Assembly: GCA_017453765.1 (NCBI GenBank)
Contig: JAFTEG010000367.1
Coordinates: 1 to 5,320 of the forward strand
Length of the DNA stretch: 5,320 nt
Direction of reading: 5' to 3'
From: Selenomonadaceae bacterium
GTDB taxonomy: Bacteria; Bacillota; Negativicutes; Selenomonadales; Selenomonadaceae
The notes beneath the pieces are model-generated. The model did not search any database. It had not been told where the DNA came from and saw nothing but the letters and a program-made list of their open reading frames with translations. Below are positions 1 to 5,320 of the stretch, in pieces (positions within the stretch are counted from its first letter, which is position 1; every line of letters starts with the position of its first letter). Both the position numbers and the translations under genes were made by a program.

Positions 1-309
1 AAGCACAAACATATAGCCCAAACTTGTAGGCGCCGTTTCGCAAAGTATCGTGCCGTCCATATCAAAGACCGCTATTCTGTCCTCGACCGGAATGTAATTT
101 TTACTGTGCTTATTCGTCACGTCTTTAACGTAATTTATAATTTGACGCTTGACCGCAGATTTATCAGCCCAGTATTTGAAGTCGGCAGGCTTGGTAACTT
201 TAATCGCGGCAATTTCTGCGCGAGTCGCCGCCTGTACGTCGTCGGTGTTGCCGAAAATATTAAACGTCATTAAGCCTGCGAAAATTGCAGATAAAATTTT
301 TTTCTTCAC
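1..309 (-). CDS. Exported HAD-family phosphatase, copy B (5' part only, runs off the left edge)
   Basis: The first 103 codons of a gene whose remainder lies outside the window. A lysine-rich start, a hydrophobic stretch at about residues 5-20 and a VQA-A site near residue 28 form a Sec signal peptide. HAD motif I is DMDGT at 83-87, in the context DRIAVFDMDGT, where the first Asp is the expected nucleophile and the second the acid/base. Residues 1-103 align without gaps to residues 3-105 of the neighbouring HAD protein (421-1512), with about 59 of 103 identical by hand count, so the two are tandem paralogues. The GTG start at 309 is chosen because AAGGGTG lies 6-8 bases before it; an ATG one base upstream reads directly into TGA. 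The protein is probably a phosphomonoesterase acting outside the cytoplasm. The substrate is unknown, and motifs II-IV cannot be checked here. Confidence 0.85.
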   Translation of the reverse strand, partial: MKKKILSAIFAGLMTFNIFGNTDDVQAATRAEIAAIKVTKPADFKYWADKSAVKRQIINYVKDVTNKHSKNYIPVEDRIAVFDMDGTILCETAPTSLGYMFVL

Positions 310-315
310 ATTAAT

Positions 316-322
316 CACCCTT
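316..322 (-). promoter_or_regulatory. Ribosome binding site that sets the GTG start at 309
   Basis: The minus strand reads AAGGGTG here, 6-8 bases before the GTG at 309. A second in-frame GTG (318-316) lies inside this motif and has no Shine-Dalgarno sequence of its own, so it is the less likely start. An in-frame TAG at 327-325 closes the frame upstream. Confidence 0.6.
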
Positions 323-331
323 AACTACCAG

Positions 332-430
332 ATCGATGGATCGATGGTTTTCTATCGATCCAACCACTATCGATCTATCGATCTAACCACTATCGATCTA
401 TCGATCTAGCCACTATCGATCTATCGATCT
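332..430. repeat. ATCGAT-rich tandem array: three 23-bp units plus three flanking octamers
   Basis: Three 23-bp units lie head to tail at 362-384, 385-407 and 408-430. Each is a 7-base spacer (AACCACT, AACCACT, AGCCACT) followed by two copies of the octamer ATCGATCT. The units differ at a single base. Further left are two ATCGATGG octamers (332-339 and 340-347) and one ATCGATCC (354-361). In all there are nine ATCGAT palindromes, and nine GATC tetramers at 331-429, in about 100 bases. The right end enters the HAD gene: bases 421-430 supply its stop codon and last codons. The array fills the gap between the two HAD paralogues. Its function is unknown; slipped-strand expansion, multiple protein binding sites or RNA folding are all possible. 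Confidence 0.9.
338..361. other. Hairpin between the two HAD paralogues
   Basis: GGATCGAT at 338-345 and ATCGATCC at 354-361 form a perfect 8-bp inverted repeat. In plus-strand RNA the stem extends by a G-U and a G-C pair to 10 bp with a UUUU loop. In the minus-strand transcript, the sense direction of the genes, the inner part has one A-C mismatch. No T-run follows on the minus strand, so it is not a standard intrinsic terminator. It might slow or attenuate read-through from copy A into copy B. Confidence 0.5.
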
Positions 431-1512
431 ACCTTCACATTGTCGCCGTAAATGGTTTTAAATTCGTCGTGCATTGAAATGGTATTCCAACCGCGCTTAG
501 TTGCAAATGCCTTGTCGCTTGCCGCTCTTTTCAAGTTGCCGCGTTCACGCTCCACGTCGTCGCAAAGCACGTAAAACGCCGCGCTCTTGTACTTGGGATT
601 CTGCAAAGTGTATTCCAACATTCCGCTATCACCCATAGAGTTGCCGAACGCTAAGACGGGGTACTTGCCGATTTGATTGAGGATAGAAAAAATTTTCACG
701 GTTTTGGCGTTTTCATTGATAGGTTTGCCGGAGATAATAACTTTTTCCTTGCGTCTGTCATAGAAATGATTTTTCGGCGTTTCATTGCCCATATGCGTCG
801 ACGTGTAATTAAAATCTGAACCGATAACTCTGTCAAACTGAATGGGAATTACGTCTTTTACAAGTTCGCGCGTGGTATCGACGCCGCACGCAGAATCAAT
901 GTAGACGTTAAAGCCGTTGTTCGTGAGGTAAGAAATAATTTCAACCATAGGCAGGTAAAAAGCTTCGCCGCGTTTGAGATTGGTCAAGCCGACTTCATTC
1001 GTCTCCATAAAATTACGGACGTAGGCGCGGTATTCTTCCGGCGTCATACCTGCATAAACCGCCGTTAAGCCTTCAAAATGCATTTTATTTTCTTCCGGCG
1101 TCAACTTCTCTTTTGACATAACTTTCGGCTGAATTTTTTTCGCAAGGTTGAGATATTTTTTCGGCGCAGTGTAATTGGGGTCTTCAAGTACGCGGTAGAA
1201 AAACATCATCTCTTGAAAATAAAGCGGCGCAGTTTCGCAGTAAAAAGTGCCGTCCATATCGAACGTGGCTATTCTGTCCTCAGGCGGAATGTAATTCGGG
1301 CTGTTGGGATTGGTCACGTCCGTCACGAAGGCGATAATTTTTTGTTTCGTAGGAGAATTGTCGTACCAATACTGAAAATCATTCGCCGTGACAACGTCAA
1401 TTGAAGCAACTTCCTTACGTGACGCCGCCTGCGCGTCATTAACGCCGCCGAAAGTGCCGAACGTCATCAAGCCTGCCAGAATCGCGGTTAAAAATTTTTT
1501 CTTAAATTTCAT
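421..1512 (-). CDS. Exported HAD-family phosphatase, copy A (phosphoserine-phosphatase-like HAD hydrolase)
   Basis: A complete 363-residue protein. The N-terminus is a Sec signal peptide: KFKKK, a hydrophobic core at about 7-22, then DAQA-A with cleavage likely after residue 29. The mature protein has the HAD motifs: motif I DMDGT at 85-89 (Asp85 nucleophile, Asp87 acid/base), motif II around Ser207 in YIDSACG, a candidate motif III lysine in SGKP (Lys263) and motif IV FGNSMGD at 289-295 with Asp295 for metal binding. The roughly 115 residues between motifs I and II would form a helical cap. This resembles exported HAD/PF12710-type hydrolases of about 340-360 residues. A phosphomonoesterase acting on an extracytoplasmic substrate is the natural inference; the substrate cannot be read. 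The ATG start is backed by AAGGAGAG seven bases upstream. The gene follows nnr by 42 bases and precedes its paralogue by 111. Its last codons and TAG lie inside the ATCGAT array. Confidence 0.88.
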   Translation of the reverse strand: MKFKKKFLTAILAGLMTFGTFGGVNDAQAASRKEVASIDVVTANDFQYWYDNSPTKQKIIAFVTDVTNPNSPNYIPPEDRIATFDMDGTFYCETAPLYFQEMMFFYRVLEDPNYTAPKKYLNLAKKIQPKVMSKEKLTPEENKMHFEGLTAVYAGMTPEEYRAYVRNFMETNEVGLTNLKRGEAFYLPMVEIISYLTNNGFNVYIDSACGVDTTRELVKDVIPIQFDRVIGSDFNYTSTHMGNETPKNHFYDRRKEKVIISGKPINENAKTVKIFSILNQIGKYPVLAFGNSMGDSGMLEYTLQNPKYKSAAFYVLCDDVERERGNLKRAASDKAFATKRGWNTISMHDEFKTIYGDNVKVDR

Positions 1513-1554
1513 TTTAAAACTCTCCTTGTTAGCCGGTAGCTTTTAGACTACTCA

Positions 1555-3105
1555 CTACTTAATAGCTCTTAAATTTTTAATAGCTGTCGGCAGGTTATTC
1601 ATAATGTCGGACGCGATAAGCCCATCGGATTTTTCCGCCGCACCGATATCGCCCGCCGTACCATGCAAATAAACACCGGCAAGCGGCGCGAACGGCGTAA
1701 GTTTCATAAGTCCGGCAATCGCGCCTGCCAAAACGTCACCGCTGCCCGCCGTCGCCATCGCGCTGTTGCCTACTGCCGAGATAAAAATTTCGCCATTGGG
1801 ATAGGCAATAACCGTGCATTCACTTTTTGCCACTACAATTACTCTAAGTTCGGCGGCAACTTGACGCACCGTCTCAACCAAATTTTGACGAAGTTCTTGC
1901 ACCGAAATATTTAAAAGCGCGGCAAGTTCACCTAAATGCGGCGTTAAAATCGGAACCTGCTTGCAATTTTTCAATTCCTCCGCCACGCCGTTAAATGCAA
2001 AAATCGCGTCGGCGTCAAGTACAAGCGGCTTGTCGACGGCTAAGACAAACTTTCGCACAAGGTCAAGCGTTTCATCTGCGCGACCGAGTCCGGGTCCGAT
2101 TAGCACGCAGTCAAATTTCTCAACCGCCTTAAGCAACGTTGTCAGCGCGCCTTCACCGCCGATAATTCCGCTTTTCAATTCGGCAAGCGGCATTGTCATG
2201 ACTTCGGTGAGCTTGACTTCATATAAATCATTTAAACTTTCCGGCACGGCTAAGGTTACGAGTCCCGCGCCTATTTTTAATGCAGACATTGACGCAAGAC
2301 ACGCCGCGCCTGTCATACCGTTTGAACCGGCGATAACCAAAATTTTACCGCAACTGCCTTTGTGAACGTCACGGCTCCGCGCAGGTAACAACGTCGCGGC
2401 AAGTTCGTCGTCCAAAAGCGTTTGGTGAATATTTTCAGTCAAAAGTTTTTTCGGTATGCCGATATCGTCAATCACAAGTTTGCCGACGTATGACGCGCCG
2501 GGCGAAAGGTAGTGCGCAATTTTCGGCAATCCCAGTGACACGGTACCCGCCGCATTAATCGCCGCGTCACCTACAATGCCGGTATCAGCCTCGACGCCGG
2601 AGGGAATGTCAATCGCAATTATCGGCTTATTCGCGGCGTTTGCAAGACGAATCAGCTTTAACGCATTCGGACGAAGTTCGCCGCTGAATCCCGTACCTAA
2701 AATGCCGTCAATAATCGCGTCCGAAAATCTCAAATTGACTTGCAACCGCTCCCATGCTCTGTCGTTGTCAATGCTTTGAATTTCGGCGCCCATTGCACGC
2801 ATAATCGCAATTTGTACGTTTAGTGATTCGGTACGGTGATCCTTATTGCCGATTAAAAAAATTTTTATCTTGGCGCCGCGATTTGCAAGGTACCTTGCAG
2901 CAGTCAATGCGTCGCCGCCGTTATTGCCGCTGCCTGCCAGCACCGAAATACTTTTTTTGTCGACACTGCCCAAAATTTTTTCGGTGAATTGCGCTACTCT
3001 GTGTCCTGCACTTTCCATAAGCGAAAGTTCCGGCAAGCCGAAATCTTTTATTGCCGCGTTGTCAATGTCGTGCATTTGTTTTGCCAATGCAACTTTCAAA
3101 TTCAT
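1555..3105 (-). CDS. nnr: Bifunctional NAD(P)H-hydrate repair enzyme (epimerase + ADP-dependent dehydratase)
   Basis: A cytosolic metabolite-repair enzyme. The N-terminal half (about 1-220, YjeF_N/NnrE) epimerises R- and S-NAD(P)HX. The C-terminal half (about 235-516, ribokinase-like NnrD) dehydrates S-NAD(P)HX at the expense of ADP. Epimerase motifs seen are AGSGNNGGDA at 57-66, IIDGILGTGF at 131-140 (Asp133) and DIPSG at 166-170. Dehydratase motifs are HKG at 248-250, GSNGMTGA at 260-267, GPGLG at 337-341, DADA at 364-367, TPHLGE at 388-393 and AGSGDVLAG at 453-461 with catalytic Asp457. Both domains are intact, and 516 residues is normal for the fusion. Two small departures from the usual consensus are Ala66 where Gly is common (GNNGGDG) and AKS at 426-428 where LKG is common; neither is an obvious inactivating change. 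The ATG start has AAGGGG 4-6 bases upstream. A 57-base gap with a 7-bp repeat separates it from the YjbR-family gene; HAD copy A follows. Confidence 0.96.
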   Translation of the reverse strand: MNLKVALAKQMHDIDNAAIKDFGLPELSLMESAGHRVAQFTEKILGSVDKKSISVLAGSGNNGGDALTAARYLANRGAKIKIFLIGNKDHRTESLNVQIAIMRAMGAEIQSIDNDRAWERLQVNLRFSDAIIDGILGTGFSGELRPNALKLIRLANAANKPIIAIDIPSGVEADTGIVGDAAINAAGTVSLGLPKIAHYLSPGASYVGKLVIDDIGIPKKLLTENIHQTLLDDELAATLLPARSRDVHKGSCGKILVIAGSNGMTGAACLASMSALKIGAGLVTLAVPESLNDLYEVKLTEVMTMPLAELKSGIIGGEGALTTLLKAVEKFDCVLIGPGLGRADETLDLVRKFVLAVDKPLVLDADAIFAFNGVAEELKNCKQVPILTPHLGELAALLNISVQELRQNLVETVRQVAAELRVIVVAKSECTVIAYPNGEIFISAVGNSAMATAGSGDVLAGAIAGLMKLTPFAPLAGVYLHGTAGDIGAAEKSDGLIASDIMNNLPTAIKNLRAIK

Positions 3106-3120
3106 ACCACCCCTTTTTGA

Positions 3121-3155
3121 ATTAAGGATTAAGGATGTAGGATTAAGGATTAAAA
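3121..3155. repeat. Heptamer tandem repeat upstream of nnr
   Basis: Five 7-bp units on the plus strand: ATTAAGG at 3121-3127, 3128-3134 and 3142-3148, a variant ATGTAGG at 3135-3141, and a decayed ATTAAAA at 3149-3155. On the coding strand it reads as repeats of CCTTAAT. The array lies between the stop of the YjbR-family gene and the Shine-Dalgarno of nnr, so it would sit in the nnr leader or the intercistronic RNA. It resembles short heptameric intergenic repeats seen in other bacteria. No function can be assigned. Confidence 0.8.
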
Positions 3156-3162
3156 CTCTAAG

Positions 3163-3822
3163 CTATTTCTTAGCCAAAGTGTAACTCTCGTCTAAGCGCG
3201 TACAAATTTCGTCGAAGTCAACGGAACCGTCAAGGCGAATCGTGTACCAACTTTTTTTGTTCATATGGTAGCCGGCAAAATATTTTACACCGTCAATTAA
3301 ATTTTGCAATTCATCAACCTTGCCGCGCAGATCCAAAATCTCTACGTCCTTGTCTGAATCCAGTCCCAACTTTCGCTCGGAAATTTCCATAACAAGACCG
3401 TACCATTTTTTACTGTCTTTCCGACGCCATATCGCGGCATTGGGGTATTTCTCCCACAAAAATTCCAACTCGTCGCCGTACTTGTCGCGAACGTAGCTTA
3501 TAAGATTTTTTGTCAACGCCGCACGAAAAATATTTTCTTCGCAACAATTTTCTTCAAACGCCGCCAAAATTTCTTCGTACTCACTGCGAACAGCGCCGAC
3601 GTAACCGCCTGCCGAATTTTCAACCAAGTGCAAGACGTACTCTTCGCCGAAATTGTCTTTGACCTCTGAAAAAAGTTTTCCCGCCTTGTAATCCAGCGTT
3701 AAGCTAAGTTGGTCGTCACAAATATTTTTTTCATACCGCCAACCGTCCGACGCCTTTTCAAAGCCGAATTTTTCAAGTTCAGCAACGGCAACGGTTTTAT
3801 TTTTCAAATTCACTTCACGCAT
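3163..3822 (-). CDS. MmcQ/YjbR-family protein with N-terminal extension domain
   Basis: A 219-residue protein. The C-terminal half (about 109-217) matches the MmcQ/YjbR family (DUF419, PF04237): YVRDKYGDELEFLWEKYPN from residue 110, then a tryptophan-rich strand (IWRRKDSKKWYGLVM), and the hallmark GYHMNKKSWYTIRLDGS at 184-200. YjbR proteins have a CyaY-like fold and are often labelled DNA-binding, but their role is not firmly established. The first ~95 residues form a separate acidic domain with alternating strands (LSLTLDYKAGKL, EYVLHLVENSAGGYVGAV); I do not recognise its function. YjbR proteins are often only about 115-120 residues, so this is an extended version. The start chosen is ATG at 3822, which has AAGGTG at good spacing; a GTG at 3831 in the same frame lies inside that motif. 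No signal peptide is seen, so it should be cytosolic. The gaps are 75 bases to the methyltransferase upstream and 57 to nnr downstream. Confidence 0.88.
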   Translation of the reverse strand: MREVNLKNKTVAVAELEKFGFEKASDGWRYEKNICDDQLSLTLDYKAGKLFSEVKDNFGEEYVLHLVENSAGGYVGAVRSEYEEILAAFEENCCEENIFRAALTKNLISYVRDKYGDELEFLWEKYPNAAIWRRKDSKKWYGLVMEISERKLGLDSDKDVEILDLRGKVDELQNLIDGVKYFAGYHMNKKSWYTIRLDGSVDFDEICTRLDESYTLAKK

Positions 3823-3828
3823 TTGCCA

Positions 3829-3834
3829 CACCTT
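3829..3834 (-). promoter_or_regulatory. Ribosome binding site that sets the ATG start at 3822
   Basis: The minus strand reads AAGGTG, ending six bases before the ATG at 3822. The GTG at 3831-3829 would extend the protein by three residues but forms part of this motif and has no comparable purine tract before it. The ATG start is therefore preferred. Confidence 0.6.
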
Positions 3835-3850
3835 GACATTAATTTTTTAC

Positions 3851-3889
3851 CTTAACTACTTCTTAAGCTTAAACCAATGCTTAAACTAC
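3851..3889. repeat. Short direct repeats in the gap after the methyltransferase gene
   Basis: On the plus strand GCTTAAAC occurs at 3867-3874 and 3879-3886, a 12-bp period. The related CTTAACTAC (3851-3859) and CTTAAACTAC (3880-3889) flank them. A 10-bp palindrome, TTAAGCTTAA, lies at 3863-3872. A 6-bp hairpin (TTAAGC/GCTTAA) is possible but has no T-run after it. This fills most of the 75-base gap between the methyltransferase stop and the YjbR-family start. Function unknown. Confidence 0.55.
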
Positions 3890-3897
3890 GTCCGAAG

Positions 3898-4839
3898 TTA
3901 CGGCAACGTTATGACCCAAAGATAATTTTTCGCGCAGATTTGTTTAACCTTTTCAGCCTGTTGCAGTGACAAGCCTTTCAATGAATAAAGTTTTGACGTA
4001 TCCGGTACAAGCGGCACTTGCTGAACTTTAAAACCCTGTCTCTTCAAAAAGGCAAGCGCCTTTTCCGGCGTTTCGTAGGAATCAAGGTAAAGCGGTTCGC
4101 CGAAAAGATTTTCATACATGTCCTTAGTCTCTCTGTACAGCGTCTCTGCTGAATTTTCACCGTACAACGCGGCGGCAAGTTCTTTGAACATATCATCCAT
4201 TACAAAATCTGTCGTGATGTAACAGCCGCGATGTCTTCTCAAAACGTCACGGAAAATTGAAATCATTGCGTCGGTGCGCGGCTTAGTCAAATAAATTTGC
4301 AAGCCCTCTTCAATAATGCAAATTTTACCGTTGAAAGTGTCAGCCGCCGCCATCATTGTATCGTGGTCTTCTGCTAAAACTTCTTGATAGGTAAGATTAT
4401 GTTTGTACTGCGGCTTAACAAACTTCGGCATAATCTGCGTTGCGGAAATTGCAATCGCGTTAAGCTCCGCGCCGAAATATTTTCTGCCTTCATTTACAAA
4501 AGTAATTGCGCGGGGAGTGTAGCCGCCGCCTATGTCGATAATGTTTTGGTAGTCAGTGTTTTGTACGTACTGCACGGTAGCGGCGTAACAAATTTCTTGA
4601 TAAAGACCGTTGAGCCTTTCAAGTCTGTCGTAGTCTTTCAAATTTTTTTTTCCGTAAATATTCGCCGTGTTAAATTCCTTAGAAATTTTTTTAGCGTCCG
4701 GCATACCGGTATTTGCCAGCCATTGCAGTTTAACCTGCGCGGAGTAGGACACAAGCTCCAATTCGGCGGCAAGTGCTTTGGAATTGAAAATAAAAATGAC
4801 CGCGCAGATTAACACGGTCGCAAAAAGTTTGAGTCTCAT
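3898..4839 (-). CDS. Predicted exported class I SAM-dependent methyltransferase (LCM/PPM1-like)
   Basis: A complete 313-residue protein. The Rossmann-fold core has motif I IIDIGGGYTPRA at 100-111, an acidic residue at the end of strand 2 (YFGAELNAI, Glu125) that would hold the SAM ribose, and IIEEGLQIYL at 175-184. The last resembles the EGLLMYL segment of leucine-carboxyl-methyltransferase-like enzymes (PF04072), which methylate carboxyl or hydroxyl groups on varied substrates. The N-terminus is unusual: MRLK, then a hydrophobic stretch at about 5-18, then SKALA-AE, which looks like a cleavable signal peptide with cleavage after residue 24. Such enzymes are normally cytosolic because SAM is made there. 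It may be a true exported protein, membrane-anchored, or no longer a methyltransferase. The substrate is unknown. The ATG has a strong GGAGGAG (4845-4851) five bases upstream. It lies 70 bases after the DUF6492-like gene. Confidence 0.78.
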   Translation of the reverse strand: MRLKLFATVLICAVIFIFNSKALAAELELVSYSAQVKLQWLANTGMPDAKKISKEFNTANIYGKKNLKDYDRLERLNGLYQEICYAATVQYVQNTDYQNIIDIGGGYTPRAITFVNEGRKYFGAELNAIAISATQIMPKFVKPQYKHNLTYQEVLAEDHDTMMAAADTFNGKICIIEEGLQIYLTKPRTDAMISIFRDVLRRHRGCYITTDFVMDDMFKELAAALYGENSAETLYRETKDMYENLFGEPLYLDSYETPEKALAFLKRQGFKVQQVPLVPDTSKLYSLKGLSLQQAEKVKQICAKNYLWVITLP

Positions 4840-4849
4840 AAAAACTCCT

Positions 4850-4890
4850 CCGATTAAAAATTTTTTCGCATATTTTAAAATTTTTATCGG
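4850..4890. repeat. AT-rich inverted repeat in the methyltransferase leader
   Basis: On the plus strand CCGATTAAAAATTTT (4850-4864) is the near-perfect inverse of AAAATTTTTATCGG (4877-4890): 9 + 5 paired bases around a single-base bulge, with a 12-base loop. The gene-proximal arm shares two bases with the GGAGGAG ribosome binding site. The distal arm runs up to the -10 element of the candidate promoter and into its spacer. It could be an operator, a cruciform, or, in read-through RNA, a hairpin that partly hides the ribosome binding site. It is too AT-rich at the stem base region and lacks a clear trailing T-run for a confident terminator call. Confidence 0.55.
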
Positions 4891-4900
4891 AAATTTACAA
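4872..4900 (-). promoter_or_regulatory. Candidate sigma-70 type promoter for the methyltransferase gene
   Basis: The minus strand reads TTGTAA (4900-4895), a 17-base spacer, then TAAAAT (4877-4872). These match TTGACA at four of six positions and TATAAT at five of six. Transcription would begin near 4865, giving a leader of about 25 bases with GGAGGAG. The region is AT-rich, so chance matches are easy; the ideal spacing and position are what support it. Confidence 0.4.
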
Positions 4901-4930
4901 GTTGTCTTCTTATCGAAAATTTACAAGTTG
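4885..4930. repeat. Tandem duplication (26-bp period) of the 3' end of the DUF6492-like gene
   Basis: Bases 4885-4904 and 4911-4930 are 20-bp direct repeats with one mismatch (TATCGGAAATT versus TATCGAAAATT, both ending in TACAAGTTG), offset by 26 bases. The right copy is coding: it holds the last codons (QLVNFR) and most of the TAA stop. The left copy lies just downstream in the gap and supplies the -35 region of the candidate methyltransferase promoter. Confidence 0.8.
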
Positions 4931-5320
4931 CCAATTCTCAAAAGAAATTGTGTCGTACGGCAAGAGTTTTAATTCTTCAAAGCTTAATATTCGCCTGAAA
5001 ATGGAGCCGCCGTCACGCAAGGTGCTTAACTGCCGCTTAATGTAGAGTTGCGGATATTTATTAACCAAGTATGTGCCGTACGTTTCAAATTCCGAAAAGC
5101 CGGATCCGCTGAGATTAGGTGCGTCAATCGCGTTTAAAATGTTTTTCCAAAAATCTTCGCCGCCCATTTTTTCTACCAACTCGCGCATAATTGACGCTTT
5201 CATAATCATGCCTTCAGATATAAAGGACGGCGTAGGCGATTCGACAAATTTCAAGCTATCGCCGAAAAATTTTTTAATCAACTCGAAATACGGCAACATA
5301 TGTTCCGTTTTCATATTGAA
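4910..5320 (-). CDS. Probable glycosyltransferase-like protein, DUF6492 type (3' part; 5' end outside the window)
   Basis: The C-terminal 136 residues of a protein whose frame is open to the right edge. An ATG at 5314 is in frame but has only two codons and no stop before it in the window, so it is probably internal. The segment SFISEGMIMKASIMRELVEK, then FWKNILNAID and GFSEFETYGTYL, recalls DUF6492 proteins, which look like GT-A type glycosyltransferases and carry a conserved SEYE-like block near the C-terminus. On that basis it may transfer sugar onto an envelope polysaccharide or glycan. The N-terminal nucleotide-sugar site cannot be seen, so this rests on the C-terminal motif alone. The gene ends at a TAA inside a tandem duplication, 70 bases before the methyltransferase. 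Confidence 0.55.
   Translation of the reverse strand, partial: FNMKTEHMLPYFELIKKFFGDSLKFVESPTPSFISEGMIMKASIMRELVEKMGGEDFWKNILNAIDAPNLSGSGFSEFETYGTYLVNKYPQLYIKRQLSTLRDGGSIFRRILSFEELKLLPYDTISFENWQLVNFR

Noticed and set aside
309..311. ATG start for HAD copy B
   Set aside because: This ATG is out of frame with the HAD protein and is followed at once by TGA. The overlapping GTG in frame fits the spacing from AAGGGTG.
149..409. A plus-strand protein of 86 residues
   Set aside because: It lies opposite the well-supported HAD copy B coding sequence and runs into the ATCGAT array, giving a repetitive tail (DLTTIDLSI). There is no family resemblance.
332..430. A small CRISPR array
   Set aside because: The 23-bp units are contiguous, with only a 7-base near-constant segment between octamers and no unique spacers; no cas genes are seen.
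1961..2365. Plus-strand open frame of 134 residues opposite nnr (others at 1663, 2576 and 2846)
   Set aside because: All lie inside nnr, whose motifs are unmistakable across both domains, and their serine/alanine/proline-rich composition is that of an antisense shadow.
3850..3873. A promoter for the YjbR-family gene (TTGGTT with TAAGGT, 17-base spacing)
   Set aside because: The -10 match is only three of six, and the region is built of short repeats, so the match is not above chance.
3863..3886. An intrinsic terminator after the methyltransferase gene
   Set aside because: The TTAAGC/GCTTAA stem is only 6 bp, AT-rich, and no T-run follows it on the minus strand.
4384..4812. Plus-strand open frame of 142 residues opposite the methyltransferase
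   Set aside because: It is antisense to the conserved methyltransferase motifs and has no recognisable domain.

Overview
The window holds six genes, all on the minus strand, separated by short gaps of 42 to 111 bases. In transcription order (right to left) they are: the 3' part of a probable glycosyltransferase-like gene (DUF6492 type); an LCM/PPM1-like SAM-dependent methyltransferase that starts with a signal peptide; a MmcQ/YjbR-family protein with an extra N-terminal domain; the bifunctional NAD(P)H-hydrate repair enzyme Nnr; an exported HAD-family phosphatase; and the 5' part of a second, closely related exported HAD phosphatase that runs off the left edge.

This is a bacterial chromosome segment. 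Purine-rich Shine-Dalgarno sequences (GGAGGAG, AAGGAGAG, AAGGGTG) stand before the genes, base composition is moderate, and three of the six proteins have Sec-type leaders, plain or likely. The protein styles (signal-peptide HAD phosphatases, a YjbR protein with an N-terminal extension, a DUF6492-like protein) suggest a Firmicute, perhaps a diderm one of the Negativicutes/Selenomonadales kind. That is an impression from the protein families, not a proof.

Layout from left to right: 1-309 HAD phosphatase copy B (partial); 310-420 gap filled by nine ATCGAT motifs and a hairpin; 421-1512 HAD phosphatase copy A; 1555-3105 nnr; 3121-3155 a 7-bp tandem repeat; 3163-3822 YjbR-family gene; 3851-3889 short direct repeats; 3898-4839 methyltransferase; 4850-4930 a gap with an inverted repeat, a candidate promoter and a 26-bp-period tandem duplication; 4910-5320 glycosyltransferase-like gene (partial).

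The genes share no obvious pathway. Nnr repairs damaged nicotinamide cofactors in the cytosol. The HAD pair and the methyltransferase appear to be exported, which points to envelope or extracytoplasmic work. Short gaps on one strand allow co-transcription, but no clear intrinsic terminator and only one plausible promoter were found. The most distinctive material is between the genes: the gaps carry different short repeats, and in two cases the repeat includes the end of the upstream coding sequence. I see no defence system, mobile element, CRISPR array or RNA gene.
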